Assembly (NCBI RefSeq): GCF_016742955.1 | Contig: NZ_JABBYC010000006.1 | Location: 62,001-126,000 of the forward strand | Direction: 5' to 3' | DNA: 64,000 bases | Source: Myceligenerans indicum | Lineage (GTDB): Bacteria > Actinomycetota > Actinomycetes > Actinomycetales > Cellulomonadaceae | Shown here: positions 1-12,140 of the stretch, one piece after another | Position numbering within the stretch: the stretch's first letter is position 1 | How the letters are laid out: each line of letters begins with the position of its first letter | Notes under the pieces: model-generated | The model's input: only the letters and a program-made list of their open reading frames with translations | What the model was told of the DNA's origin: nothing | Database searches by the model: none | Translations under genes and position numbers: made by a program

Positions 1-907
1 CGGCTCCCTGGCCGTAGAACATCAACGGGCCGGCAGCGTCGGCCTCGACGAACACCGCGTTGAACGCTCCGCGGACGTTCGCCAGCGGGTGGTCCTTCGG
101 CACGAGCGCCGGGTGTACGCGCGCGGAGACGCCTTCGGACGTCCGCTCGGCGATCGCCAGCAGCTTCACGCAGTAGCCGGTCCGATCGGCCCACTCCACG
201 TCCTCCGCCGTGACACCGGAGATGCCCTCGCACGCGACGTCCTTCATCCGGACCCGGGTGTGGAAGGCGAGACTGGCGAGGATCGCGGCCTTGGCCGCGG
301 CGTCGTACCCCTCGACGTCGGCGGTCGGGTCCGCCTCGGCGTACCCCAGCTCCTGTGCCTGCTTCACGGCGACATCGAGCTCGAGGCCGTGGCTCGACAT
401 CTGGTCGAGGACGTAGTTGGTGGTGCCGTTGACGATACCGAGCACACGCGTGATGTCGTCGCCCGCGAGGGACTCGCGCAGGGGCCGCACGATCGGGATC
501 GCGCCGGCGACGGCCGCCTCGCCGTGGATGTCCACACCGGCCGCGTCGGCCGCCTGGTAGAGCGACGGACCGTCGTCGGCCAGGAGTGCCTTGTTCGCCG
601 TGACGACGGCGGCCCCACCCTCGATGGCACGCAGCAGCAGGGTTCGCGCCGGCTCCAGGCCGCCCATCAGCTCGACCACGACGTCGGCCTCGTCGACCAG
701 GGTCTCGGCGTCCTCGGTGAACAGCTCACGCGGGATCGCGATGTCGCGCGGCGCGTCGGCGTTGCGCACCGCGATACCGGCGATCTCCAGCGGTGCGCCG
801 ACACGTGCGGAGAGGTCCTCCTGGTCGTACAGGAGCGTCTTGGCGACCTGGGTGCCGACGACTCCGCAACCGAGCAGGGCGACGCGCAACGGTCGAGGTT
901 CGGTCAT
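1..907 (-). CDS. hom: Homoserine dehydrogenase (3' part beyond window)
   Basis: NADP-dependent reduction of aspartate semialdehyde to homoserine, feeding threonine and methionine synthesis. About 302 N-terminal residues are visible; the C-terminal part lies outside the window. The protein opens with a Rossmann dinucleotide loop (LLGCGVVGTQVA near residues 10-21) and has the substrate-domain run NGTTNYVLDQM and the segment AELGYAEADPTADVEG-like, both typical of the family. ATG at 907 is preceded by a GGAG about 13 bases upstream. It lies 16 bases after the secA stop on the same strand, so the two may be cotranscribed. Confidence 0.93.
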   Translation of the reverse strand, partial: MTEPRPLRVALLGCGVVGTQVAKTLLYDQEDLSARVGAPLEIAGIAVRNADAPRDIAIPRELFTEDAETLVDEADVVVELMGGLEPARTLLLRAIEGGAAVVTANKALLADDGPSLYQAADAAGVDIHGEAAVAGAIPIVRPLRESLAGDDITRVLGIVNGTTNYVLDQMSSHGLELDVAVKQAQELGYAEADPTADVEGYDAAAKAAILASLAFHTRVRMKDVACEGISGVTAEDVEWADRTGYCVKLLAIAERTSEGVSARVHPALVPKDHPLANVRGAFNAVFVEADAAGPLMFYGQGA

Positions 908-923
908 CGGTACTCGTGTCTCC

Positions 924-3926
<3,003 letters not shown>

Positions 3927-3996
3927 GCGGGTTCTCCCGGATCGGTCGGTGTGATACTGCCCACCAGTGGGCACGCTTGCGTGGACATGCGTGCCC

Positions 3997-4002
3997 ATCG
4001 TA
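3997..4002 (-). promoter_or_regulatory. Possible -10 element for secA
   Basis: TACGAT on the minus strand lies about 70 bases upstream of the secA GTG in the divergent secA/antiporter spacer. The -35 region is not convincing, so this is only promoter-like. Confidence 0.3.
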
Positions 4003-4191
4003 GGCCGTAAGGCTGAATGTTCGAACACAACGGTGTCAGCCCCGAGGACGCCGCGCCGCCGGGTTCGCTCTCGGGAGAACTGCCTGTGAGCCCCGTCCCG
4101 GCAGGGGCCGCCCGGGACCACGCCGGACCGCCGCCGCCCTCACCCTGCGCGTCCGCAACACCACGGACGACCGTACGAAACGTTTCTTGCA

Positions 4192-4197
4192 TACCAT
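4192..4197 (+). promoter_or_regulatory. -10 element of a leaderless start (antiporter)
   Basis: TACCAT ends 7 bases before the ATG at 4204 and no Shine-Dalgarno sequence is visible. This placement would put the transcription start on the A of the ATG. Confidence 0.55.
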
Positions 4198-4203
4198 CAC
4201 CTC

Positions 4204-5907
4204 ATGGTGACCGCGGCGACATTCCTGCTCGTCACGACGGCTCTGGGTCTGGGCGCACACCTCTTCCGCCTCCCTCCGCTCGTGGGGTTCCTGGTCGCGG
4301 GTTTCGTGCTGCACGCGGCGGGCTTCGCCGAACCCACCTACCTGGAGACCGTGGCGGAGCTCGGCGTCACACTGCTCCTGTTCGGCATCGGCCTCAAGCT
4401 GGACCTGCGCTCCCTGCTGCGCAAGGAGGTCTGGCTCACCACCGTCGCCCACCTGGTCATCAGCGTCGCCATCGCCGTCGGGTTCCTCGGCATGTTCGGA
4501 GCCGTGGGGCTGTCGCTCCTCGCGGACAAGGACCTGGGGACCCTCGCGCTCATCGGCCTCGCGCTCTCGTTCTCCTCGACGGTCTTCGTCGTCAAGGTGC
4601 TCGACGGCCGTTCCGACCAGCGCGCGCTGTACGGACGCATCGCGATCGGCGTGCTGATCATGCAGGATCTCATCGCCGTCGTCTTCGTCTCGGTCACCGC
4701 CGACGAACCGCCGAGCCCGTGGGCGCTCGCCCTCGTCCTCCTGGTCCCCGGCGCGTGGCTGCTCCGCAAGGCCTGGTCGCACGTGGGCCACGGCGAGCTG
4801 CAGGCGCTGTTCGGCATCGCCGTCGCGCTCGGCCCCGGGTACGCCCTGTTCGACCTCGCGGGTCTCAAGGGCGATCTCGGCGCCCTCGTCATGGGTGTCC
4901 TCCTGGCCGGGCACACCAACAGCACCGAGCTCAGCCGCAACCTGTTCACCCTCAAGGAACTGCTGCTCGTCGGCTTCTTCGTGTCCATCGGATTCGCCGG
5001 CGAGCCCAGCGGCTCGACGATCGCCGTCGGCCTCCTCGTGCTGCTCATGCTGCCGTTGCAGGGGATCGCCACCGCACTCCTGCTGCGCCTCATGCACCTG
5101 CGCAAGCGCACGGCGATCCTGACCGGCCTCGTGCTGACCAACTACTCCGAGTTCGGACTCATCGTCGTTGCCGTCGGCGCGGAGGCGGGTCTCCTCGCCG
5201 AGGACTGGGTGGTCGTCCTGGCGGTGGCGGTCGCCGTGAGCTTCGTGGTCGCCTCGGCCCTGAACACCCGCGGGAACGAGATCGCCATCGCGCTCGCCAG
5301 CAGGTTCCCCTCCAAGCCGAACGAGTGGCTGCACCGCGAGGAACGCCTCATCGACGTGTCCGGCGCCGAGGCGCTCGTTCTCGGCATGGGCCGTATCGGC
5401 CGCGGGGCGTTCCGCCAGCTCACCGAGGACTACGGCATGAGCGTCATCGGGGTCGAGCACGACCCCGAACGCGTCGCCGCGCTCCGGGAGGACGGCTACA
5501 CCGTGGTCCAGGCCGACGCGACCGACATCGAGTTCTGGGCGCGCGTACGCAGCGCCGGCAACATCCGGCTGGCAATCCTCGCCATGCCTTTCCACCAGGC
5601 CAACCTCATCGCACTCGGGCAGCTGCGCGCGGGCGAGTTCAACGGCACCGTCGCGGCCGTGGCCCGGTACGACGACGATGCCGCCGAGCTGCGACGGCAC
5701 GGCGCCGACGCGGTGTTCCACCTGTACGGCACGGCCGGGCTGGCACTCGCGGACCATGCCGCAGAGGCCGCGCTCGGCTACGACGTGGCCGAGGAGCGCC
5801 GCGACGCCCAGACCCGGACACGCCGGGGCCCGGACGACACCGCCGGCGAGGACTCGGGGAGCGAGGATCCGCGGCACGAGGCCGAGCGGCGCGCGCCAGG
5901 TCAGTAG
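4204..5907 (+). CDS. CPA2-family cation/proton antiporter with TrkA-N domain
   Basis: A KefB/KefC-like monovalent cation:proton antiporter, probably exporting K+ (or Na+) for pH or osmotic control at the cytoplasmic membrane. Residues 1 to about 370 form many hydrophobic segments with the CPA2-type motif LLLFGIGLKLDLRSL near residues 59-73. A cytoplasmic Rossmann TrkA-N domain follows from about residue 388 (LVLGMGRIGRGAF, then GVEHDPERV), where nucleotide would gate the channel. The C-terminal 50 residues are polar and low-complexity. It is divergent from secA. Exact ion specificity cannot be read from the sequence. Confidence 0.88.
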   Translation: MVTAATFLLVTTALGLGAHLFRLPPLVGFLVAGFVLHAAGFAEPTYLETVAELGVTLLLFGIGLKLDLRSLLRKEVWLTTVAHLVISVAIAVGFLGMFGAVGLSLLADKDLGTLALIGLALSFSSTVFVVKVLDGRSDQRALYGRIAIGVLIMQDLIAVVFVSVTADEPPSPWALALVLLVPGAWLLRKAWSHVGHGELQALFGIAVALGPGYALFDLAGLKGDLGALVMGVLLAGHTNSTELSRNLFTLKELLLVGFFVSIGFAGEPSGSTIAVGLLVLLMLPLQGIATALLLRLMHLRKRTAILTGLVLTNYSEFGLIVVAVGAEAGLLAEDWVVVLAVAVAVSFVVASALNTRGNEIAIALASRFPSKPNEWLHREERLIDVSGAEALVLGMGRIGRGAFRQLTEDYGMSVIGVEHDPERVAALREDGYTVVQADATDIEFWARVRSAGNIRLAILAMPFHQANLIALGQLRAGEFNGTVAAVARYDDDAAELRRHGADAVFHLYGTAGLALADHAAEAALGYDVAEERRDAQTRTRRGPDDTAGEDSGSEDPRHEAERRAPGQ

Positions 5908-6027
5908 GCCCGTCAGCAGGCCCGTCTTCCAGGGGCGCGACGGGTGCGGGCACGGGTGGGCCGCCTCGGGCGGACGCCCGCCTGTGGACAGCCGGTGCGC
6001 GGATGCGATCCGGGGCAGGCTGGCCGC

Positions 6028-6786
6028 ATGCCTCCGTCGCACACGTTCCCTCGGCCCGCCGCCGCGCCGCCGCGCGCGGCCCTGCGCCCGTTCGTCGACC
6101 TGTCCCGGCTGCTGCTGCCGGTCGCCTGCCCGTGCGGCGAGCGGGACGTGCGATGGTGCGCGGCGTGCGCCCGCCGCTTCGACGGGCCACCCGTGCGGGT
6201 GGAGCACGGCGCGGGCCGGCTCGACCGGGTCGACGGTGCGCCACCCCTGCCGGTGTGGGCGCTGACGGAGTACTCGGGGCCGGTCCGGGACGTCGTCGTC
6301 CACTGGAAGGACCGCGGGCGGGCAGACCTGGACCGCCTGCTCGCGGGAGCTCTTCTGGAGGCCGCCCGGCACCTCGCCCCGCTGCTGCGCGCTCCGGTCG
6401 CGGTGGTCCCGGTTCCCTCGACGAGGCAGGCGCGGCGCCGGCGCGGGCGCGACCCCGTCCGCGAGCTCGCCACCTCTGTCGTCCGTGGGCTGCGCGACGG
6501 CGGCACACCCGCTCGCCGCTCGGGCGTGCTGCGCCGCCGCGCCACGCGTGACCAGGTCGGGCTCGGCTCCCGGGCTCGCGGCCAGAACCTCTCCTCGGCG
6601 GTGCGATCCACCCGGCGCCTGGACGGCTGCGCCTGCGTCGTGGTCGACGACGTCGTCACCTCCGGGGCGACTCTCGCTGCGAGCGAACACGCCCTCGAGG
6701 CGGCCGGGGCTGACGTGCTCGGGGCAATTGTGCTGGCAGCGACGCCACCACCGGATACGCGCCGCGGACGGGGCCCCGCGTACTGA
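6028..6786 (+). CDS. ComF family phosphoribosyltransferase-like protein
   Basis: A ComF/GntX-type protein of 252 residues. Four N-terminal cysteines (CPCG and CAAC within residues 31-52) form a probable zinc knuckle. The C-terminal type I phosphoribosyltransferase fold carries the PRPP loop VVVDDVVTSGATL at about residues 204-216. In naturally competent bacteria ComF acts in DNA uptake; in actinobacteria the role is not established. The ATG at 6028 is preferred over upstream starts because homology begins after it, and the hexamer CAGGCT ends 7 bases before it, so it may be leaderless. The comF-hpf order is commonly conserved near secA and mtrAB in actinobacteria. Confidence 0.85.
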   Translation: MPPSHTFPRPAAAPPRAALRPFVDLSRLLLPVACPCGERDVRWCAACARRFDGPPVRVEHGAGRLDRVDGAPPLPVWALTEYSGPVRDVVVHWKDRGRADLDRLLAGALLEAARHLAPLLRAPVAVVPVPSTRQARRRRGRDPVRELATSVVRGLRDGGTPARRSGVLRRRATRDQVGLGSRARGQNLSSAVRSTRRLDGCACVVVDDVVTSGATLAASEHALEAAGADVLGAIVLAATPPPDTRRGRGPAY

Positions 6787-6789
6787 CGA

Positions 6790-6814
6790 ACAGTCAGAAC
6801 ATGCTGTGTTTTTT
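6790..6814 (+). terminator. Weak rho-independent terminator after the comF-like gene
   Basis: Short inverted elements (ACAG paired with CTGT) are followed directly by six T residues at 6809-6814, an unusual T-tract for this GC-rich window. The stem is short, so this is tentative. Confidence 0.35.
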
Positions 6815-6853
6815 ACCTGCCGTTGGGGCTGTCGCAAACTCGCGGTGCGGGGT

Positions 6854-6859
6854 TAGCCT
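6854..6859 (+). promoter_or_regulatory. Possible -10 element for hpf
   Basis: TAGCCT lies about 135 bases upstream of the hpf ATG, after the T-tract. The implied 5' leader of roughly 130 bases is unusual in this window; no known riboswitch pattern was recognised in it. Confidence 0.3.
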
Positions 6860-6994
6860 GAGTTTCCCCGAGGGGCGCAGCGGCCCTTCGAAACCGCGAC
6901 GGGGGTGATCCATCCCGGCACCGCACGAGGTGCCCCATTTCAGACGGAACCCCGGGCGCACACGGCGCCCTCGACCCGAAGCGGAGACAGCAAC

Positions 6995-7657
6995 ATGGAG
7001 ATCGTCGTCGTCGGCAGGCACACGGTGGTGGCGGACAGGTTCCGCAAGCAGGTGGAGGACAAGCTCTCCAAGGTCGAGCTCCTCTCCCCCACGGCCCGGC
7101 GGGTGGACGTGGAGGTCACGCGAGAGAACAACCCGCGGATGGCAGAGCAGCGCGAGCGAGTGGAACTCACGGTCCGGGCGAAGGGGCCCGTGATCCGGGC
7201 CGAGGCCGCGGCGGACGACCGGTTCGGCGCGCTCGACCTCGCCATCGACAAGCTCAACGAACGACTGCGCCGCGCACGCGACCGGCGCAAGCACCACCGG
7301 AACCACCGGCCGAACGCGGGCGCCACCACGACCCGCCCGATCGACGACGACGTGCTCACGCCTGACAACCGGACGGAGCCGCAGGTCGAGGCTCCCGCCG
7401 CCCTGGCAGAGCCCGGCGACTCCGTGGAGACCACGATGGGCGACTCGCCCGTGGTGATCCGCCAAAAGCTGCACAGCGCCGAGCCGATGACCCTCGACGA
7501 CGCCGTCTACGAGATGGAGATGGTGGGTCACGACTTCTACCTCTTCATCGACAAGGAGACCGCACGCCCGTCCGTGCTCTACAAGCGCAAGGGATGGTCG
7601 TTCGGCGTGGTCCAGCTCGACGACGCGTGCATCGGAGAGGCGGTCGCCGCCCGGTAG
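6995..7657 (+). CDS. hpf: Long-form ribosome hibernation promoting factor
   Basis: Binds the 30S subunit in stationary phase or stress and, as the long form, joins two 70S ribosomes into inactive 100S dimers. The 220-residue length has both domains: the N-terminal S30AE fold (residues 1 to about 105, starting MEIVVVGRHTVV) and the C-terminal dimerisation domain (about 150-215, with HDFYLFIDKET and VLYKRKGWSFGVVQLD). A polar linker joins them. The start at 6995 has a GGAGA 9 bases upstream. A strong hairpin follows the stop. Confidence 0.95.
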   Translation: MEIVVVGRHTVVADRFRKQVEDKLSKVELLSPTARRVDVEVTRENNPRMAEQRERVELTVRAKGPVIRAEAAADDRFGALDLAIDKLNERLRRARDRRKHHRNHRPNAGATTTRPIDDDVLTPDNRTEPQVEAPAALAEPGDSVETTMGDSPVVIRQKLHSAEPMTLDDAVYEMEMVGHDFYLFIDKETARPSVLYKRKGWSFGVVQLDDACIGEAVAAR

Positions 7658-7686
7658 CCCCGCTGCGCTGCACCGGGGCGAATGAG

Positions 7687-7727
7687 CGGATGCGGCGGCG
7701 GAGCCGGAACCTCCGCCGCCGCATCCG
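7687..7727 (+). terminator. Terminator hairpin after hpf
   Basis: A perfect 17-base inverted repeat (7687-7703 with 7711-7727) with a 7-base loop lies 30 bases after the hpf stop and before mtrA. There is no long T-run, which is common for actinobacterial terminators. Confidence 0.7.
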
Positions 7728-7808
7728 TGCCCTGCCAGGGCGGAGCCGCCCCGCCTCGCCGCGCCGATTCACCCGCTGCACACCGATGGACCTGGCACAC
7801 TGGACGAC

Positions 7809-8492
7809 ATGAAATCCCGCGTCCTTGTCGTCGACGACGACACTGCCCTGGCAGAGATGATCGGCATCGTGCTTCGGGGCGAGGGGATCGAACCGATCTT
7901 CTGCACGGACGGGGACGACGCCATGTCGATGGCCCGCATGCACCAGCCGGACCTGATCCTGCTGGACGTCATGCTGCCCGGCAAGGACGGCGTCCAGGTC
8001 TGCCGCGAGGTCCGTGCCGAGTCCGGCGTCCCGATCATCATGCTCACCGCCAAGTCCGACACGGTCGACGTCGTGCTGGGCCTGGAGTCAGGAGCCGACG
8101 ACTACATCTCGAAGCCGTTCAAGCCCAAGGAGCTCATCGCCCGGGTGAAGGCGCGGCTGCGCCGCACCGAGGACCCTGGCCCCGAGCGGCTCCAGGTGGG
8201 CGACATCGACATCGACGTCACGGGACACACCGTGACCCGGGACGGGGAGAAGATCGCCCTGACGCCCCTGGAGTTCGACCTGCTCGTGGAGCTCGCCCGC
8301 AAGCCGTGGCAGGTCTTCACCCGCGAGGTGCTCCTGGAGCGCGTGTGGGGCTACCGGCACAGCGCGGACACCCGGCTGGTGAACGTCCACGTCCAGCGCC
8401 TGCGCTCGAAGATCGAGCGTGACCCGGAGAACCCGGAGATCGTCCTGACCGTACGCGGCGTCGGCTACAAGGCGGGCACCCCGCAGCAATGA
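7809..8492 (+). CDS. mtrA: Two-component response regulator MtrA
   Basis: OmpR-family DNA-binding regulator of the MtrAB system, which in actinobacteria controls cell wall turnover, division and osmotic responses. The 227-residue protein has the receiver acidic pair near residues 9-11, phospho-acceptor Asp53 (LLDVMLPGKDG) and the conserved Lys in ISKPFKPKE. The C-terminal winged helix includes LTPLEFDLLVELA and RVWGYRHSADTRLVNVHVQRLRSKIE. The close match to mycobacterial MtrA and the immediate mtrB-lpqB neighbours support the name. Its TGA overlaps the mtrB ATG (ATGA), implying translational coupling. Confidence 0.96.
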   Translation: MKSRVLVVDDDTALAEMIGIVLRGEGIEPIFCTDGDDAMSMARMHQPDLILLDVMLPGKDGVQVCREVRAESGVPIIMLTAKSDTVDVVLGLESGADDYISKPFKPKELIARVKARLRRTEDPGPERLQVGDIDIDVTGHTVTRDGEKIALTPLEFDLLVELARKPWQVFTREVLLERVWGYRHSADTRLVNVHVQRLRSKIERDPENPEIVLTVRGVGYKAGTPQQ

Positions 8493-10219
8493 CCAGGGTC
8501 ACGTCCTGGCCGCGTCGGGCGATCGTCCGCGCGCGCATCACCATGGCCCGCCTGGTGCGACGGGTGGTCCACGCGTTCCGCGCCTCCCTGCGGTTGCGCA
8601 TCATGGCATCGGCGCTGGCCATCGGTGTCGTGGCTGTCGCCGCGCTCGGGCTGTACCTGTCCACGTCGGTCCGGGACGGCATGGTGGAGCGCCGGCTGGA
8701 GTCGATCGAGAACGAGACCGCCGCGCTGACCACGGATGCGAACGAGCAGTTCCGCAGCTCGGCGGTCACGGACGAGCAGCAGGCGCAGCAGCTCATGGGT
8801 CTGGTGGCCCAGCGGATCCTGACCAGCGCCTCGAACGTCGAGGCCGTGTTCGTGGTCCACCCCCTGGGAACACAGCCGCAGGTCAGCGACGTGATCATCC
8901 CGGTGAGCATGGGCGCTCAGCAGGACGCTCTGCTCACCGAGGACCTGCGCCGCGAGAACGCGAGGCTGCGCGAGCAGCGCGCCGGCGCCAACGAACAGGT
9001 CGTGCAGTTCGCCGAGGTCCAGGACCCCGGACAGCCGAACCGGACGGGACCCGGCATCGTGGTCGGTACGTCGCTGCAGGTACCCAAGTTCGGCACCTAC
9101 GAGATCTACTACGTGTACTCCCTGCAGCCGGAGCAGGAGACCCTGTCGTTCGTGTACCGGGTGCTCGGTATCGGGGCTGCGTTCGTCCTCCTGCTCATCG
9201 GCCTGATCACGGCTCTCGTCAGCCGCCAGACGGTGGCGCCGGTGACACGAGCCGCGGCCGTGGCGGAGCGGCTGTCGGACGGCCATCTGGACGAACGACT
9301 CCCCGGGGTCACCGGCATCGACGAGATGGCGACGTTGTCCCGGTCGTTCAACGCGATGGCCGACAGCCTGCAGCAGCAGATCCAGCAGATGGAGGAGCTG
9401 TCGACCGCGCAGCGGCAGTTCGTGTCCGACGTGTCGCACGAGCTGCGCACGCCGCTCACGACGATCCGCATGGCGGGCGACGTGATCCACGCGGCCCGGG
9501 AACAGCTCGACGCGGACGCGAGCCGGTCGGCCGAGCTCCTGACCGACCAGATCGAACGCTTCGAAGGGCTCCTCTCGGACCTGCTGGAGATCAGCCGGTT
9601 CGATGCCGGCGCGGCGGTGCTCGATGCCGAGCAGCGCGATCTCGGTGACGTCGTCAGATCGGTGGTGCAGATGGCCCTCCCGCTCGCCGAGAACAAGCAG
9701 GCGCCGGTGTCCGTGCGGCTGCCCGACGGGGACACCGTCGCCGACATCGATCCGCGACGCATCGAACGCATCGTGCGCAACCTCGTGGTGAACGCGATCG
9801 AGCACTCGGAGGGCCGCCCGGTGGAGGTGACCGTCGGGCAGGATGCCAGCGCGGTCGCCGTCGTCGTGCGCGACTACGGGGTCGGGATGACCAAACCCCA
9901 GGTGGAACACGTCTTCAACCGCTTCTGGCGGGCGGACCCCGCTCGCGCGCGCACCACGGGCGGGAGCGGGCTCGGGCTCGCCATCGCGCACGAGGACGCG
10001 CGTCTGCACGCCGGCCGGCTCGAGGCGTGGGGCAGGCCCGGCCGGGGCGCGAGCTTCCGGCTCACCCTGCCCCGCCGCGCAGGCATCCGGCTCGACTCGT
10101 CCCCGGTCCCGCTGGTGCCCGAGTCGCACGAGCCCGAGGTTGCCACGGGTCAGATCCCCGTCGTGCATCCGCCCGCAGGGGCGTCCCCCACCGCCATCCC
10201 CGACCTGGAGGTCCGCTGA
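8489..10219 (+). CDS. mtrB: Sensor histidine kinase MtrB
   Basis: Membrane sensor kinase partner of MtrA, 576 residues. One transmembrane helix near residues 33-56, an extracytoplasmic sensor region, and a second helix near 222-245 are followed by HAMP. The dimerisation box FVSDVSHELRTPL contains phospho-acceptor His317. ATP-binding boxes are seen as the N box (IVRNLVVNAIEHS), G1 (VRDYGVGM), F box (FNRFWRAD) and G2 (GSGLGLAI). It overlaps mtrA by 4 bases and ends in an ATGA overlap with lpqB, so the three form one operon. Confidence 0.95.
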   Translation: MTRVTSWPRRAIVRARITMARLVRRVVHAFRASLRLRIMASALAIGVVAVAALGLYLSTSVRDGMVERRLESIENETAALTTDANEQFRSSAVTDEQQAQQLMGLVAQRILTSASNVEAVFVVHPLGTQPQVSDVIIPVSMGAQQDALLTEDLRRENARLREQRAGANEQVVQFAEVQDPGQPNRTGPGIVVGTSLQVPKFGTYEIYYVYSLQPEQETLSFVYRVLGIGAAFVLLLIGLITALVSRQTVAPVTRAAAVAERLSDGHLDERLPGVTGIDEMATLSRSFNAMADSLQQQIQQMEELSTAQRQFVSDVSHELRTPLTTIRMAGDVIHAAREQLDADASRSAELLTDQIERFEGLLSDLLEISRFDAGAAVLDAEQRDLGDVVRSVVQMALPLAENKQAPVSVRLPDGDTVADIDPRRIERIVRNLVVNAIEHSEGRPVEVTVGQDASAVAVVVRDYGVGMTKPQVEHVFNRFWRADPARARTTGGSGLGLAIAHEDARLHAGRLEAWGRPGRGASFRLTLPRRAGIRLDSSPVPLVPESHEPEVATGQIPVVHPPAGASPTAIPDLEVR

Positions 10220-11979
10220 TGCGCGCCCCCCGCCTCGTCGCCGGCCTGGCAGCGGCGCTCACGCTGCTGGTCACGCTGTCCGGCTGCGCCTCGGTGCCCT
10301 CGTCGGGGCCGGTCATGCACCGGCAGGCGGACGAGGGTAGCGACGACTCCTTCTTCTTCGTCCCGCCGGCTCCCCAGGACGACGCCGACCCCGCCGCCCT
10401 TGTCCAGTCCTTCCTGCTCGCCGGCGGATCCGGCTCCACCGGGAAGACGTACGAGCAGTACGACACGGCCGAGCTCTACCTGACCGGCGACATGCAGGAG
10501 TCCTGGGTTCCGACGGGCAACGTGGTGCTCTACTCCGGTGCACCCGACATCACCGTCCAGCCGGGCACCGGCGGTGCCGCGGAGACCGCCGAGGTGTCCG
10601 TCTCGGTAGAGGCGGTTGCCCGCGTCGACGCGCACGGGATGTACACCGAGGCCGAGAGCCCGGCTCCGTTCACCACGAGTTTCACCCTGCGACGGAACTC
10701 CGACCAGCAGTGGCGCATCTCGGAACTGGACGACGGCGTCTTCGTGCCGGAGCGCCAGTTCGCGAACCAGTTCCGGGCGACACGCCTGTACTTCCCCACC
10801 CGCGACCTCAAGGCCTGGGTGCCCGATCAGCGCTGGTTCCCGCGCAGCGCGTGGCGCACGAGCGCGGTCGCCGAGGTCCTGTACGGCCCGCCCGCATGGC
10901 TGCAGAGTGCCGTCGCCACGGCCGCGCCGGAGGGCACGCAGCTCGCCGTCCCGACCGTCACCGACGACAGCGAGGGCATCGTCGAGGTACGGCTGGGTGA
11001 CGACATGGCCGAGCTGGACGAGCCGCAGCTCGGCCTGCTGTTCGCGCAGCTCGGCGTGACCCTGACCGACGGCGAGGTGCAACCCGAGATCGCCCTGTAC
11101 GCCGGAGAAGCCAAACTGACCAGGCCGGCGATCGCAGAGCCGGCGATGCCTGTCACACGGGGGGCGCCCGTCGCGGTGTCGGGCAACGAGCTCTACACGG
11201 TGTCCGACGACAAGCTGCTGGACTTCGAGCAGGCGGTCCACCTGGAGGGCCTGGACCCGACCGCGATCGCCGTCGGCCGGGGCTCCGCACCTGTCGTCGT
11301 GCGCGACGGGGAGACCCGACTCGTCCGTGTCACCGACGTCGACGGCAGCGACGACCAGCCCGAGCTTCTGACGGGAGCGCGGCTGGTGGCACCGTCACTG
11401 GACCGGTACGGCTTCGTCTGGTCGAGCGACGACCCCGGACGGACGGACTTCGACCCCGCGAACGATGACGGGGAACTGCTCGTGGTGGACCAGTCGGGCA
11501 CGAAGCACGTCCGGCGACCGGACTGGCTCGGCGGCCGGCAGGTGATCGGCGTGCGGGTCGCCCCGGACGGCGCGCGGGTGGCGGTGGTGAGCCAGCGGGC
11601 GAACAGCACGTCGGTGCACGTCGCCGCCATCGTGAGAGGTGAGAACGGCGAACCCGAGAAGCTCACGAAGCCGCTGGAGGTCGCGGCCTCCGTCTCCGGC
11701 GTGGTCTCAGCCCAGTGGTCCGGTCAGACGGCGCTTCTCCTGCTGACCCAGGACGACGACACGACCGCGATTTTCGAGACCGGCGTGGGCGGTCTGCCGG
11801 ACGACAGCGGCGGCACGGAGACGGTCCAGGAACTGGCCGACGTGAAGATCCTGACCTCAGGCGTGACCGACTCCGGCGCGCTGGCCCTCACGCACCACGG
11901 GGACCTCTACCAGGAGCACACCACCGGCTGGGGCGACCCGATCGCCGAAGGCATCCTCGCGGTCGGCTACCCGGGCTGA
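10219..11979 (+). CDS. lpqB: Lipoprotein LpqB
   Basis: Extracytoplasmic lipoprotein that works with MtrB; in mycobacteria it modulates MtrA phosphorylation and cell-wall-related phenotypes. The 586-residue protein starts with a lipoprotein signal peptide and lipobox LSGC, placing the lipidated Cys at residue 23. A GerMN-type domain covers roughly residues 190-300 and a beta-propeller-like C-terminal half follows. The ATG overlaps the mtrB stop. It is convergent with the DUF58 gene, separated by a repeat-containing spacer. Confidence 0.93.
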   Translation: MRAPRLVAGLAAALTLLVTLSGCASVPSSGPVMHRQADEGSDDSFFFVPPAPQDDADPAALVQSFLLAGGSGSTGKTYEQYDTAELYLTGDMQESWVPTGNVVLYSGAPDITVQPGTGGAAETAEVSVSVEAVARVDAHGMYTEAESPAPFTTSFTLRRNSDQQWRISELDDGVFVPERQFANQFRATRLYFPTRDLKAWVPDQRWFPRSAWRTSAVAEVLYGPPAWLQSAVATAAPEGTQLAVPTVTDDSEGIVEVRLGDDMAELDEPQLGLLFAQLGVTLTDGEVQPEIALYAGEAKLTRPAIAEPAMPVTRGAPVAVSGNELYTVSDDKLLDFEQAVHLEGLDPTAIAVGRGSAPVVVRDGETRLVRVTDVDGSDDQPELLTGARLVAPSLDRYGFVWSSDDPGRTDFDPANDDGELLVVDQSGTKHVRRPDWLGGRQVIGVRVAPDGARVAVVSQRANSTSVHVAAIVRGENGEPEKLTKPLEVAASVSGVVSAQWSGQTALLLLTQDDDTTAIFETGVGGLPDDSGGTETVQELADVKILTSGVTDSGALALTHHGDLYQEHTTGWGDPIAEGILAVGYPG

Positions 11980-11986
11980 CCGTCGG

Positions 11987-12018
11987 GCCGGGCATCGTGC
12001 CGTGCCGGGCATCGTGCC
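11987..12018. repeat. Two 15-base direct repeats after lpqB
   Basis: GCCGGGCATCGTGCC occurs at 11987-12001 and again at 12004-12018, just after the lpqB stop. A 6-base inverted repeat (12024-12029 with 12045-12050) follows and could help terminate transcription. Confidence 0.7.
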
Positions 12019-12140
12019 GGGCTGACCGGTCACGGGTACCGGGCCCGGTCGGACAGATACTCGCCTGCCGGGCGCTGGTAGCCCCCGAGCCGGGGGAGAC
12101 GCCCGGCCCGGGGAGCCGGCCCCACGTCCTGCCGATCCTC

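Noticed and set aside
4013-4030. SOS/LexA box at the GTTCGAAC upstream of secA
   Set aside because: The actinobacterial SOS box needs two half-sites separated by four bases; only a fused palindrome is present.
4017-6837. Long open frames of 844 and 933 codons overlapping the antiporter and ComF-like genes
   Set aside because: Their translations are Arg/Pro/Gly- or Asp/Glu/His-rich low-complexity strings typical of shadow frames in GC-rich DNA, and real family matches lie in the other frames.
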